A stretch of 64,000 nucleotides of DNA, taken from Celerinatantimonas sp046054165 (GTDB taxonomy: Bacteria > Pseudomonadota > Gammaproteobacteria > Enterobacterales > Celerinatantimonadaceae). Positions 55,168 through 64,000 of the stretch are shown here, piece by piece (positions within the stretch are counted from its first letter, which is position 1; every line of letters begins with the position of its first letter). The DNA lies in NCBI RefSeq assembly GCF_046054165.1, contig NZ_JBFNXK010000001.1:434001-498000 (forward strand), read 5' to 3'. The position numbers were made by a program, and so were the translations under genes. The notes below the pieces were generated by a model. That model searched no databases. It was given only the letters and a program-made list of their open reading frames with translations, and was not told the DNA's origin.

Positions 55168-56090
55168 TTGATCCCCCGCATAAGTGCCGAGATGATCACC
55201 ATACCGACCAACTCACTGGCCAATACATAATAAAGAATATATTGCCCTCGAGAATCCGTAAAAATAAAATTAAAATTATCCGGCGTCATAAAACGCATTA
55301 CCAGCAAGAAAAAGAAGGGGATTGCAAACACGATTTTTGCTGACATCCTCGCTTCAGCCGTCATTGCATTTTTCTTTTTCTCCAACGCTCGGGCATCAAA
55401 CATGACCCGGTTTAGCTGTTGAATAATATCCCGGAGTTGTCCCCCGCGTTCAATATTGGCCCGCAGGGTAATGGAAAAAAAGACAAATTCAGGATATGGA
55501 AACCGAATACAGGCTCGACTCAACACACTATGAGGGGGCTCACCGATCTGAAGTCGTTCTCCCATTCGCTTAAACTCTCGTCCGACGTCTGAATCGGATT
55601 GCTGTTCACCAACATAAATAATGGCATGCATTAAACTTTCGCCCGCAGTAATAGCACTGGCGAGCATGTTTAAAGCATCTGGGAAATGTTCATTAAAATG
55701 TTTACTCGCCAACCGGCGTAAAAGAGCAATCCCCACAACGGTCATCACCATTAAAGCGGCCGGCAAAAACAGCCATAAACTCATATGTAAAAAATAATGA
55801 TTCAGCAATACGGACAGTATCAGCGTCACCAGATAATATCCCAATACTTTAACGCTGGCGGCACGGCCCAGAGGAATAACGATACTATAGAAATAAGATT
55901 GGAGGCGGCGAACTAAGGGAACATGAGTCAAGGCACTCAAATCGATAATGCTCTGATCAATCATTTCAGGGGCCAGCGAAGTCTCCTCTTTGGATGAAAA
56001 AAAATCCAATTTCTTACGCTTATTCCGAAACTGTGAAAAAAGAGCAATAATGCCTAAGAGGACAGCAGCAATTCCCAAGATATATGACAT
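55164..56090 (-). CDS. tadB: TadB inner-membrane platform protein
   Basis: The 308 residues again show a T2SS F domain (LNMLASAITAGESLMHAIIYV, IRFPYPEFVFFSITLRANIERGGQLRDI) flanked by membrane segments at both ends. It is the partner of TadC. It starts two bases after tadA. Confidence 0.95.
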   Translation of the reverse strand: MSYILGIAAVLLGIIALFSQFRNKRKKLDFFSSKEETSLAPEMIDQSIIDLSALTHVPLVRRLQSYFYSIVIPLGRAASVKVLGYYLVTLILSVLLNHYFLHMSLWLFLPAALMVMTVVGIALLRRLASKHFNEHFPDALNMLASAITAGESLMHAIIYVGEQQSDSDVGREFKRMGERLQIGEPPHSVLSRACIRFPYPEFVFFSITLRANIERGGQLRDIIQQLNRVMFDARALEKKKNAMTAEARMSAKIVFAIPFFFLLVMRFMTPDNFNFIFTDSRGQYILYYVLASELVGMVIISALMRGIK

Positions 56091-56092
56091 AG

Positions 56093-57367
56093 CTAACTCC
56101 GCCCAAAAATACTATTTAATTCATGCTGCAAGCCAAAAAACTGTGCCTTTTCGACTAAAACGGACCGTTGCATTAATCCGGATGTAACGTAGTGCCCAGA
56201 AACCTTCCCTTCTGCATTCTGAACCGCATCTGGCTGGAAACGAAAAACTTCTTCCATGACGACCGAATTTCCCTCTAGACCGACGACCTCACTGATACTC
56301 ATCAAACGTCGGCTCCCATCATGCAATCGGGAAATCTGCACAATCACATCAACGGCACTGACAATCGTCCGACGAATCGCTTCCAAAGGTAAAGAAGACG
56401 TCGCCATCATGACCATACTTTCAATCCTGGAAATTGCATCTCGTGGCGAGTTAGCATGCAGCGTGGTCATCGAACCATCATGGCCCGTATTCATTGCTTG
56501 CAGCATTTCAAAAGCTTCCGCACCACGACATTCCCCAACGATCACTCGATCAGGACGCATCCTCAAAGAGTTAATCACAAGCTGACGCTGACCAATCGCT
56601 CCAGAACCTTCAATTCCTGCGGTACGGGTTTCAAGACGAACCACATGAGGCTGCTGAAGTTGCAATTCGGCGGCATCTTCAATGGTAATAATTCGTTCTT
56701 TAATCGAAATATACTGCGACAGCGCATTGAGTAATGTTGTTTTACCGGAACCGGTTCCTCCTGAAATCACCACATTCAGACGACAACGAGCCGCAATCGC
56801 TAGCAGCTGGGCCATCTCCTGACTCATTGATCCCATTTTTGCCAGATCTTCCAGCCCCAGTTTTTGCTTTTTAAACTTACGGATTGAAATCGAAGTTCCA
56901 TCAATGGCTATCGGTGGAGCCACAATATTGACACGGCTTCCATCAGGTAAACGGGCATCACACATCGGAACCGATTCATCCACACGGCGCCCCACTCGAG
57001 CAGCAATCCGCTTTGCAATCTCTAAAACTTGTTGTTCATCAACAAACGTGATGTCTGATTTTTCAACAACCCCATTACGCTCAATAAAGACATGATCCGG
57101 ACCATTGACCATAACGTCGTTAATACTTTCATCATCCATAAGCGGCTGAATAGGACCTAACCCGACTAATTCATCTTTTAAATTAGTCACAAATTCGTTA
57201 CGAACTAACCGGGGAATCGGTAACCGCTGCTGAGTAATGAGTAAATCAATGGCCTGACCCAATTGATCCTGCAATTGAGCCGTTGAAAGAGTAGCCAATG
57301 CTTCAGCATCGATAACATCAAAAATTCGACTCCGAAGCTGCTTATAAATCTCTTTGGATGAAGCCAT
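56093..57367 (-). CDS. tadA: TadA (CpaF) pilus ATPase
   Basis: The 424-residue secretion ATPase energises pilus assembly. It has an N-terminal domain with DESINDVMVNGPDHVFIERNG, Walker A SGGTGSGKTT (about residue 207), an Asp box, Walker B RPDRVIVGECRGAEAFEML, and the His box MTTLHANSPRDA. TadA enzymes can also drive retraction in related systems. It is preceded closely by tadZ. Confidence 0.97.
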   Translation of the reverse strand: MASSKEIYKQLRSRIFDVIDAEALATLSTAQLQDQLGQAIDLLITQQRLPIPRLVRNEFVTNLKDELVGLGPIQPLMDDESINDVMVNGPDHVFIERNGVVEKSDITFVDEQQVLEIAKRIAARVGRRVDESVPMCDARLPDGSRVNIVAPPIAIDGTSISIRKFKKQKLGLEDLAKMGSMSQEMAQLLAIAARCRLNVVISGGTGSGKTTLLNALSQYISIKERIITIEDAAELQLQQPHVVRLETRTAGIEGSGAIGQRQLVINSLRMRPDRVIVGECRGAEAFEMLQAMNTGHDGSMTTLHANSPRDAISRIESMVMMATSSLPLEAIRRTIVSAVDVIVQISRLHDGSRRLMSISEVVGLEGNSVVMEEVFRFQPDAVQNAEGKVSGHYVTSGLMQRSVLVEKAQFFGLQHELNSIFGRS

Positions 57368-57368
57368 A

Positions 57369-58622
57369 CTAACCTTTCAAATGAAATAAATGACTTAACT
57401 TCGCCAATGGAGATGATTGCATAGACTGTGACCCCATAATCAACTGAACTAATCGATGCAATGGTTTTGCAGCTTTGTTCTTCGTGTTATACAAATGCTT
57501 CTGATACAGCTTCATCTGATTCACTTGTGGAACAAACGGGATCACCACATCGGCCTTAGCCCCTAAATATTTTTCAATTTCCTGACGGGTCACTGAATTA
57601 AATTTCTCAGGAAGGCGCTGATTAACGACGATCAGTAACCGAAACGGATGTTCTAATTCAACCCGCTGTTTACGAACTTCACTCACGACTTTACTCGCCT
57701 CCCGGATTGAAGAAACCGAAGGTTCCACAACCACAATCAGGCTATCGTAACGATTTAACATCCAATCTATATTTCGTTTAAAATCGACACTCGCAGAAAG
57801 ATCTTCAACCACGAAATTGCTATCTTTTGCCACTAATTCAACCATGTTATCGGTTAAATCTCGCATTTCATCATGAGAGCGCTGTTCACCATTTAACCCC
57901 AAGTAGCTCAAACGCTCAGTCACATCACTCAATAATGTTTTCGCAGCCGTACTATCTAAGGACGCGGCAATCGATCCGGTTTGCAAATTGCTCTTTTCCA
58001 GATCATCCCGCGCCAACATGACATCTAAATTTCCGCCTTCATAATTGTGATCCACTAAAATACACATTGCTGTTTTTTGATCGGCTAGCAGATACGATAT
58101 CTCTGAAGCAATCAATGAAGCACCGACCCCACCTTTAGCGCCATAGACACCGATGTATTTCGCTTTTCGGTTTTGCCCCGGCCCTCGCTGTCGCTGCCGG
58201 TTATCTGAAACACCGACCACAAAATCGATCAATTCCTGCTTGGTCACTGGCCAGAATAGATAATAAAACCCCAGTTCCTTTAAATTTCGAATCGTCGAAA
58301 TGGCATCTTCCTGGCCAATCACAATCACTGAACTATGGTTCGGCAGCATATGGCTAATCCGCTCAGCATCTTTAGCCACATTACGACTATCATTCAATTC
58401 AAGAATAACAATCTCAGGATTATTCTCTTCAACATAATGGCCAATAACCTGATCTCGATTATCTAGAATCTCTGGGATTTCATACCCTTCAAACCGATAA
58501 GCCTCCGATACAAATTCTGCACATTCATTGGTCTGATAAAACAAAACCGTTAACGCCATATTTTTAGGCGCTTCAGGAATACTCTCCTTTTTGAGCAATT
58601 CAGATAATTCAAGTACGGCCAT
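57369..58622 (-). CDS. tadZ: TadZ (CpaE) pilus localisation ATPase
   Basis: Of the 417 residues, about 25-130 form a receiver-like domain (VIVIGQEDAISTIRNLKELG). The rest is a MinD/ParA-type ATPase with deviant Walker A VYGAKGGVGASLIASE and CILVDHNYEGGNLDVML. TadZ places the machine at a cell pole and recruits TadA. It follows rcpB by three bases. Confidence 0.94.
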   Translation of the reverse strand: MAVLELSELLKKESIPEAPKNMALTVLFYQTNECAEFVSEAYRFEGYEIPEILDNRDQVIGHYVEENNPEIVILELNDSRNVAKDAERISHMLPNHSSVIVIGQEDAISTIRNLKELGFYYLFWPVTKQELIDFVVGVSDNRQRQRGPGQNRKAKYIGVYGAKGGVGASLIASEISYLLADQKTAMCILVDHNYEGGNLDVMLARDDLEKSNLQTGSIAASLDSTAAKTLLSDVTERLSYLGLNGEQRSHDEMRDLTDNMVELVAKDSNFVVEDLSASVDFKRNIDWMLNRYDSLIVVVEPSVSSIREASKVVSEVRKQRVELEHPFRLLIVVNQRLPEKFNSVTRQEIEKYLGAKADVVIPFVPQVNQMKLYQKHLYNTKNKAAKPLHRLVQLIMGSQSMQSSPLAKLSHLFHLKG

Positions 58623-58625
58623 AAA

Positions 58626-59102
58626 TCACTCTCCCGCCTTAATCATATGCTCAGGATGGACCATTGATTCCCACCGCAATACAGAGACCTCACAGGGATC
58701 AACATGCTGATGTGTATCACTTATTTTGTAGAGAATTCTGGGGGATTGGCAACGTTCAGCTACAGCCTGATAACTCACAATAGATACCGTAACCCCTGTA
58801 ACAGACTGCGATTGCAACTGAATATGGTTTTTAGGAACGCCTTTTTTTATCAACCACTGATAGAGTGCTTGTACCCGAGCCTGATATTGCTCATTTCCTT
58901 GAATAGTAACTGAATCGACCCGAAATTTTGCTAACGATGGTGTCAATGTATTTTGGATAGATTGCCACGCCTGATGGCTTTCTGGCTGATCAAAATGCCA
59001 TACTTTAACCATGGGTTTGAGATCAAAAACGGGTCCATGCGAAGGATGCACACCACAGGCCGATAACATCAAAACACCTAATATCATCAGGAAGTATTTC
59101 AT
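58626..59102 (-). CDS. RcpB/CpaD-like outer-membrane lipoprotein
   Basis: The signal peptide of 15 residues ends in LSAC. The 158-residue protein sits between the secretin and TadZ, where Aggregatibacter has rcpB and Caulobacter cpaD. The sequence shows a QGNEQYQARVQALYQWLIKKGVP stretch like the CpaD/RcpB core. It probably helps the secretin assemble or gate. It overlaps rcpA by four bases. The family diverges fast, so the name rests largely on position. Confidence 0.82.
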   Translation of the reverse strand: MKYFLMILGVLMLSACGVHPSHGPVFDLKPMVKVWHFDQPESHQAWQSIQNTLTPSLAKFRVDSVTIQGNEQYQARVQALYQWLIKKGVPKNHIQLQSQSVTGVTVSIVSYQAVAERCQSPRILYKISDTHQHVDPCEVSVLRWESMVHPEHMIKAGE

Positions 59103-60466
59103 TGTTTAAACCCTCCCTGTGAATACAGCGCCTGCGTATCACGACTGATTATTTTAGGATCCACGCCAAACCAGCGGGCCAACGTCGGTGTCCGCTGCAT
59201 AATGGGTAGCCGGACATCTGCCGAGGCAATCGGTTTCACCAAATTCACGGTTGCAACGATCACCAACTCTGAATTACGGCGAGTCGTTGTGGTATAACGA
59301 AATAAAGCCCCTAGAATCGGCAAATCCCCAATAAAAGGGACTTTTTGCAATGATTCCTGCTCGTCTCGGCTTAACAAGCCCCCCAGAACAAAGCTTTGAC
59401 CATCCCCCAACTCAACGGTTGTCGTGGCTTTTCGGGTTCGAAATGCAGGGATATCCGCCAAAGCTGATTGATAAGAACTATCCTGAGCACTCACTTCAGG
59501 CGCCAGTGTTAAACGGATCTTTTGATCATTCATCACTTTCGCACCGATACTCAATTTTACCCCATATTCCTTATAGGTCACCTGATAAGAATTATCATAA
59601 TTCGTGACAATGGGCAGTTCACCGCCCACCAAGAAACTCGCAGTTTCTCCTGAAATAACCGATAAATTAGGTTGAGCTAGAATCTGCCCAACCGTGTCAT
59701 TATTCAATGCAGCAATAAACGTGGCAATATTACTGGCATTAAAATGCTGGAAATAGTTAAAAAATTGGCCATTGCCCTGAAAAGCGTCATCCACAACGGA
59801 TCCCCAGCGAGCCCCCAACTGGTCAATGTAGGCTGTCGAAACTTCTGCAACCGACAATTTCACATTCACCTGTTTAACTCCGCCTACTTTTAAATTATTA
59901 ATGATCCCTGAATAATGACGCTTCTTCAGAAAATCAATATCATACTCATCACCAGAACCTGAAGATCCTCCGGTTGACGATACAGAACCAGAATTTCTTA
60001 ATTTCACCGTTTTCGTTTCATTAGCACTTTTATTCAGTAAAGTGGCAATCATCTCGTAAATACCGTCCCGGGTTTCAATATCGGGGACATCGCCACTGAG
60101 TATAATCTGATCACCAACGTTATAAATATTAATCGCCAAGCCTGGATAATGAACTGCAATAATCTGCTCTAATTTGGTCATACTTTGACTGACAATCACC
60201 TGCCGGTTCATTAACGTATCACCCACTTTATTATAAATAATCAGCGACGTGACGCCTTCGGATTTACCAAAGATAACGACTCGATGACTATTTAATATGC
60301 GGTAGTCCGCAACACTTGGATTTGCAATAAAAACCGTATCTGCCGGCTCATCAATCCGAAGTGTTTGTGCCCCACCAGTCGACAAGTTAATCACTGCCGC
60401 CCAAGATAAATGCGATAACCCCAGAAAAATCAGCCCAAGTGTCCATTTAAATAATCCTATTTTCAT
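59099..60466 (-). CDS. rcpA: RcpA (CpaC) outer-membrane secretin
   Basis: The 455-residue protein has a signal peptide (MKIGLFKWTLGLIFLGLSHL, cut near SWAA). It continues with an N-terminal pilus-secretin domain (RIDEPADTVFIANPSVADYRI), a BON-like region (LSGDVPDIETRDGIYEMIATL) and the C-terminal secretin barrel (ILAQPNLSVISGETASFLVGGELPI, PEVSAQD, VLGGLLSRDEQE). It forms the outer-membrane pore for the pilus. It overlaps rcpC by four bases. Confidence 0.96.
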   Translation of the reverse strand: MKIGLFKWTLGLIFLGLSHLSWAAVINLSTGGAQTLRIDEPADTVFIANPSVADYRILNSHRVVIFGKSEGVTSLIIYNKVGDTLMNRQVIVSQSMTKLEQIIAVHYPGLAINIYNVGDQIILSGDVPDIETRDGIYEMIATLLNKSANETKTVKLRNSGSVSSTGGSSGSGDEYDIDFLKKRHYSGIINNLKVGGVKQVNVKLSVAEVSTAYIDQLGARWGSVVDDAFQGNGQFFNYFQHFNASNIATFIAALNNDTVGQILAQPNLSVISGETASFLVGGELPIVTNYDNSYQVTYKEYGVKLSIGAKVMNDQKIRLTLAPEVSAQDSSYQSALADIPAFRTRKATTTVELGDGQSFVLGGLLSRDEQESLQKVPFIGDLPILGALFRYTTTTRRNSELVIVATVNLVKPIASADVRLPIMQRTPTLARWFGVDPKIISRDTQALYSQGGFKQ

Positions 60467-61275
60467 CGACTCATTCCCTGATTATCGGCTTTTTGAGTCA
60501 CGGATGCTCCGCGCAACTCTCGGACAGAACTATAAGTGGGTAATACATCTTTCACCATCACATCTCGGAATGGTTTGGATGTTGCGGGATCATGAATGCT
60601 GGTGTGATAAATATAAATTTGACCAATACGGCGAGCGATAATCAACTTGGCAACCTGATCCTGATTCAATGCAACTAATACTGAACTATTTTTATCGGCC
60701 TCTTTATTTTTATTGACCGATAACACTTTAACTGATTTAAATAGCAACGATACCGAAAGATCATGAAGCCCATTAAGGCTACTTTGTTGTTCATTAACAT
60801 TGCCTCCCGGAGAAGAAAGCAACATCACATCCATAAGGTTGTTAGGATGAACAGACATCACGTTCAAATCTTCTGTATTCACCATAATCGGGTAAGCCAC
60901 TTTTCCCGGAGGAGTAATTAAAGCAATATAATCTGCACTGTCTGGTGTCGAAAAATCGGAAGCAACGACGACCTGACCCGCTTCGATTCGAGTCCGAGCA
61001 ACCATAGCAGTTTCAAAACGAATCGGCTGATCCCGGTTAACATGAAGTTTCTGGGCCTGAGAGATAAACATCACCTGCTGTTCGAACTCATTATCGAGCA
61101 CTTCTTGCCCTGGCAGAATCGTCTGCTTAGCCACCCAAAAACTCACTTTGGGCTCGACGGGTTTCTGGACATTAACGACAGGTTCTGGCTTGGGAGGGGA
61201 AAATACACCGCTTAAAGAGGCTATACCTAAAAATATTGCAATAAATGCAATGACAAAAATAATCCTTGTATTCAT
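60463..61275 (-). CDS. rcpC: RcpC (CpaB) Flp pilus assembly protein
   Basis: The 270 residues begin with one membrane helix (IIFVIAFIAIFLGIASLSGVF). A periplasmic SAF/AFP-like domain follows (VAKQTILPGQEVLDNEFEQQVMF, ARTRIEAGQVVVASDF) and then the RcpC-type C-terminal domain (MVNTEDLNVMSVHPNNLMDVML). It modifies or stabilises the pilus and may contact peptidoglycan. It starts 14 bases after tadV. Confidence 0.93.
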   Translation of the reverse strand: MNTRIIFVIAFIAIFLGIASLSGVFSPPKPEPVVNVQKPVEPKVSFWVAKQTILPGQEVLDNEFEQQVMFISQAQKLHVNRDQPIRFETAMVARTRIEAGQVVVASDFSTPDSADYIALITPPGKVAYPIMVNTEDLNVMSVHPNNLMDVMLLSSPGGNVNEQQSSLNGLHDLSVSLLFKSVKVLSVNKNKEADKNSSVLVALNQDQVAKLIIARRIGQIYIYHTSIHDPATSKPFRDVMVKDVLPTYSSVRELRGASVTQKADNQGMSR

Positions 61276-61289
61276 CGATTAATCCATTA

Positions 61290-61703
61290 TTAAAGCCATA
61301 TGCATAACAAGCCAGCAAGACTAATCGCAGGTGCTAAAGGCAAACCCCGCACGCTATGCTCTGGTTTAAACATACTCACTACTCTAAAAATAATGATAGA
61401 AATCACGATAAGAATAGCCAGTGAAAACGGAACTAATATCAAATTCTCGGGTTTAATACCAAATAACAAAATAGCTAATAATTTACTATCTCCAGCACCT
61501 ACAACATGAAAAACAGATAAAAAAACACCAATAAATAAGACAAATATGGCCCATAAAAATGAATAACTATTTATGATTTCTCTTGGATATGCATAAATAA
61601 TCACACTCACTAAAATAGCTAATAAACTGCTGTTTAATATTTGCCTATTTTTTATATCTGTATATATAACCCATAACAGAAGTACAATGATAACAATCAA
61701 CAT
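61290..61703 (-). CDS. tadV: TadV (CpaA) prepilin peptidase
   Basis: The 137-residue type IV prepilin peptidase has about five membrane segments. The two catalytic aspartates are in VIYTDIKNRQI and VVGAGDSKLLAIL (GxGD). It cleaves the Flp prepilin and the TadE/F pseudopilins. A hairpin terminator separates it from flp. Confidence 0.94.
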   Translation of the reverse strand: MLIVIIVLLLWVIYTDIKNRQILNSSLLAILVSVIIYAYPREIINSYSFLWAIFVLFIGVFLSVFHVVGAGDSKLLAILLFGIKPENLILVPFSLAILIVISIIIFRVVSMFKPEHSVRGLPLAPAISLAGLLCIWL

Positions 61704-61715
61704 ATTTGATGAAAA

Positions 61716-61741
61716 TTAAAGAGAGCCTCAGCTCTCTTTAA
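61716..61741 (-). terminator. Partial terminator between flp and tadV
   Basis: An 11-bp perfect stem (61716-61726/61731-61741) with a 4-base loop, followed on the minus strand by TTTTC. It would stop part of the transcripts after flp, giving much more pilin than machinery. Confidence 0.75.
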
Positions 61742-61754
61742 CTTATCCGGCCTA

Positions 61755-61988
61755 TTAGCTGCCGCTTGCAACACTACCAACGCTATCGATTGTTGATGAT
61801 ACTTTACCAAAAGCGCTAGTTAATGCACTGTATAACTGACCATTACGGCCAAATACAGCGGCAACAATTGCAGCTACAGCAACAGCCACAATAGCATATT
61901 CAATAGCAGTCACACCTCGCTGGTCCTTAACGAAAGAACTAACAGCTAATTTAGTTTTAATATATCCTAATGTAATTAAGTCCAACAT
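61755..61988 (-). CDS. flp: Flp-type major pilin
   Basis: The 77-residue prepilin has a leader ending KDQRG, cleavage before VTAIEYAIVAVAVAAIVAAVFG (Glu at +5, Tyr at +6, the Flp motif), then a short Ser-rich tail. TadV should cut between Gly and Val. GAGGAA lies just upstream of the ATG. It is the first gene of the tad operon. Confidence 0.96.
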   Translation of the reverse strand: MLDLITLGYIKTKLAVSSFVKDQRGVTAIEYAIVAVAVAAIVAAVFGRNGQLYSALTSAFGKVSSTIDSVGSVASGS

Positions 61989-62063
61989 ATTGTTTCCTCA
62001 ACCTATTCTCACTATTGGTTATCCATTCCCAGCGAATGGCTGCCAATTCGACTAATCAATCTA

Positions 62064-62072
62064 ATTATACCA
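62064..62072 (-). promoter_or_regulatory. Extended -10 promoter of the tad operon
   Basis: On the minus strand the sequence TGG-TATAAT (extended -10 with perfect box, 62064-62072) lies 75 bases before the flp start. No good -35 is present. The leader contains CCATTC/GAATGG, a small hairpin near 62025-62041. Confidence 0.5.
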
Positions 62073-62221
62073 AATAATTGTGACAATTACCCGGAATGAC
62101 GTCACGGTATTTATTCGATGCCACAAATTTAGCTTCCCGTATTTAAGATGTAAATACAAATGAATGTAAATCACTCTTTTTTCATTATGATTGATTAAAG
62201 AGTCGATAATACATGGCTCAA

Positions 62222-62268
62222 AGTACTAAGTATAAATCATAAAAACCCAATACTAAAAGCTTAGTACT
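62222..62268. promoter_or_regulatory. Inverted repeat AGTACTAAG/CTTAGTACT
   Basis: A perfect 9-bp inverted repeat (62222-62230 and 62260-62268), 29 bases apart, with another half-like ATACTAAAAG inside. It lies in the 295-base gap between the pseudouridine synthase end and flp and may be a regulator site for the tad promoter. The rest of the gap is featureless. Confidence 0.35.
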
Positions 62269-62283
62269 CATATCAACTATTCG

Positions 62284-63201
62284 CTATATAATCGGCCAAA
62301 AATTACATTTTGTATCAAGAATGTAAAAATATTCTTCATGAACGTTTATTTTTAATCGATACGAATGTAAACAATGATGGGGAGAACCTAAAGTTTGTCG
62401 ATCACTATCCGTCAGTTTATTTTGAAGGCGCTTTAAATAATACTCACCATGATGGGCATAAATTTTATCGCCAACAATAGGATGCCCCAAATACGCTAAA
62501 TGAGCTCGGATCTGATGCTTTCGCCCCGTGAATAACCGGCACTCGATCAGCGACTGTACACCATCGGACTGTCGGACTTTGAAATAGCTTTCACTGAATT
62601 TTCCAGGCTCCCCATCATGACAAACATACATTTGACAACGAATCGGACTCTCGCTCCGAGTTGTTAAATCACAACGCATATGATATTCCTGCCAATCAGG
62701 CATACCCCATACCTTAGCCAGATAGGTTTTTTCAACCATCAACGTTTTGAGCTGGGGTTGCCAAAGACTCGCCCAATTTGCACTTTTAGCCAGCATCAGA
62801 ATACCAGAAGTTTCTTTATCTAAACGGTGTAAGAGATGAGCATCATCAAAACCACTTTGTTGAACCAGACCAATCAAATGTTGTGTAGGATTACGGGTAG
62901 TTCGACTAACAGCTAACCCTGCTGGCTTATGCACAGCTAATAATTGCTCATCTTCCCATAATACAGACCAGTCCGATGGCACATCCGGCTCCTGATAATC
63001 ATCAATCCAATATTCCAGAAGCTGTCCTTGGATTAACAATTGCACCCACTCAGGGACCATGCCCTGCACTCGAATCTGCCCTTGTTGCCAACGGAGATAC
63101 CACTGCTGTAGCGAACTTTCAGGAATACACTGGACCAATAATTCAGATAAGGGCTGATGATGCCAACGGGAAGGAATTTTAAAATGGAAGCGGGTTGACA
63201 T
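62284..63201 (-). CDS. RluA-family RNA pseudouridine synthase
   Basis: The ATG at 63201 (MSTRFHFKIPSRW) gives 305 residues; reading further upstream would overlap the EAL gene. An S4-like N-terminal part is followed by the RluA catalytic domain: LHRLDKETSGILMLAKS with the catalytic Asp, then TGRKHQIRAHLAYLGHPIVGDKIY. It converts uridine to pseudouridine in rRNA or tRNA. Which site cannot be told; the protein resembles neither RluC/RluD nor TruC closely enough to name. Confidence 0.9.
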   Translation of the reverse strand: MSTRFHFKIPSRWHHQPLSELLVQCIPESSLQQWYLRWQQGQIRVQGMVPEWVQLLIQGQLLEYWIDDYQEPDVPSDWSVLWEDEQLLAVHKPAGLAVSRTTRNPTQHLIGLVQQSGFDDAHLLHRLDKETSGILMLAKSANWASLWQPQLKTLMVEKTYLAKVWGMPDWQEYHMRCDLTTRSESPIRCQMYVCHDGEPGKFSESYFKVRQSDGVQSLIECRLFTGRKHQIRAHLAYLGHPIVGDKIYAHHGEYYLKRLQNKLTDSDRQTLGSPHHCLHSYRLKINVHEEYFYILDTKCNFWPII

Positions 63202-63247
63202 AAAACACCATTCAGACTTCAGATAAACGCTATAGCATGATGTTCTT

Positions 63248-64000
63248 TCAAAGAATTTGCAAAATAATTTCTGGCGTGATGATCCCGATACAAACCCCGG
63301 ATTCTCCGGTAACAATAACAATGGTATCGGCATTGGCTTGGAATAACCGACGAACGACACTAATTTCACAATCGCTACTGACTTCGTCGTAGCCCCCTTT
63401 TCTCATCACTTGATGAACCCGACGATTTAAGGTAATTAAATCTCGTTGCTGTTCTGACTCAGTGCCAATATAAGGACTAATAGCGGCATTTAACTCAGCC
63501 TCCCGCAAAATGCCACAACAACTGCTATTTTCAAGCACAACCAAGAAATTAACCTGGCGTTCATGCATACGCTGACGAGCTAAATCAAGCTTATGATCCA
63601 TACCAATTCGGGGATAATCGCGCATCATGATATCACGAGCCCGATCCGCATTTTCTGCCACTAAATAACGCTCATATTGCGAAAAATAGCGATCGATTTT
63701 ACCGGAGGTTATATGAGTCATGCTCAATGGCTTACTGAACAGAAACCCCTGAACGTAGTCCACTTTAGCATGTGACAATGTCCGGAGTGTCTCGGCATCT
63801 TCAACACCTTCAGCAACCACTTTCCCGCCCATTTTGTGCACCAAAGAAGTGACCATCTCGATCATCATATATTCATTGGAACCCAGCGTTAGGCCAATCA
63901 CAAAACTCCGGTCAATTTTAATCAGATTAATCGGCAGTTGTAACAGATAAGCAAATGACGAATAACCGGTACCGAAATCATCGATAGCGATTTCAATGCC
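63248..64000 (-). CDS. EAL-domain (c-di-GMP) protein with C-terminal CBS-like domains, 5' end cut by the window
   Basis: The visible 250 residues start inside the EAL domain (IAIDDFGTGYSSFAYLLQLP, then IKIDRSFV, VVAEGVED, DYVQGFLFSKPL). The DDFGTGYSS, Lys and Glu motifs needed for c-di-GMP phosphodiesterase activity are present. After the EAL domain about 130 residues resemble a CBS-type pair (RIGMDHKLDLARQRMHERQVNFLVVLE, then ADTIVIVTGESGVCIGIITPEII). The N-terminal half lies beyond the right edge. Such genes govern adhesion and motility, which suits a neighbouring tad locus. Confidence 0.9.
   Translation of the reverse strand, partial: GIEIAIDDFGTGYSSFAYLLQLPINLIKIDRSFVIGLTLGSNEYMMIEMVTSLVHKMGGKVVAEGVEDAETLRTLSHAKVDYVQGFLFSKPLSMTHITSGKIDRYFSQYERYLVAENADRARDIMMRDYPRIGMDHKLDLARQRMHERQVNFLVVLENSSCCGILREAELNAAISPYIGTESEQQRDLITLNRRVHQVMRKGGYDEVSSDCEISVVRRLFQANADTIVIVTGESGVCIGIITPEIILQIL

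Overview
The window is gammaproteobacterial chromosome. From the left edge to about 42.03 kb it is a P2-type (Peduovirus-like) prophage. The rest is host core genome. The host block uvrY-uvrC-pgsA-glyW-cysT-leuZ, followed by tRNA-Ser and yccA/yccS/tusE, has the gene order seen in enterobacteria and vibrios. A complete tad (Flp pilus) operon follows. The species cannot be fixed from sequence alone; a marine or aquatic gammaproteobacterium near Vibrionales/Aeromonadales/Alteromonadales is a reasonable guess.

Prophage, left to right. (i) 1-780: a putative replication origin of GGTGATG iterons inside a 25-bp inverted repeat, a cos site resembling those of P2/186, and a LexA box. (ii) 0.8-4.4 kb: cargo between cos and gene Q, made of a small gene behind the LexA box, membrane proteins, two copies of a structured RNA with a 72-aa protein, and a DUF4160/DUF2442-HTH toxin-antitoxin-like pair. 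(iii) 4.4-13.1 kb: capsid, terminase and lysis genes Q P O N M L X, holin, endolysin, nested spanins, R and S. (iv) 13.1-18.2 kb: cargo in the S-V interval, with two membrane proteins, a third structured RNA plus a 72-aa paralogue, a PIN-domain protein, a one-TM protein and a ParD-like antitoxin. (v) 18.2-29.4 kb: tail genes V W J I H G FI FII E(E') T U D. (vi) 29.4-34.3 kb: cargo, with a YafQ/DinJ pair, duplicated membrane proteins, an XRE regulator, tiny ORFs and a KAP NTPase. (vii) 34.3-39.4 kb: immunity and early operon, with a CI lacking a peptidase domain, a small regulator, CII, an Ogr-type late activator, a primase-helicase and an AlpA-like protein. (viii) 39.5-42.0 kb: last cargo, integrase, arm-type repeats and the tRNA-Leu attachment site. 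attL lies outside the window.

The parts suggest a working circuit. LexA-controlled expression near cos could lift a repressor that cannot cleave itself. CII and the early operon would then make Ogr and the primase-helicase. Ogr would switch on the three late units P/O, V and FI, each carrying the same CTGTAA-N10-CTACA dyad. The least familiar element is the thrice-repeated RNA, folded alike in all copies with compensatory changes. Copies 2 and 3 precede paralogous 72-aa proteins, and copies of an attenuator-like GCGG/CCGC/GCGG-T7 element lie just before both.

Host part: 42.0-46.2 kb holds tRNA and DNA repair genes, 46.4-49.7 kb yccA-yccS-tusE, 49.7-50.2 kb repeats and an IS481-like remnant, and 50.2-62.1 kb the tad operon on the minus strand in the order flp-tadV-rcpC-rcpA-rcpB-tadZ-A-B-C-D-E-F-G plus an OmpA-domain gene. 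An RluA-family pseudouridine synthase and the 3' part of an EAL-domain gene close the window.
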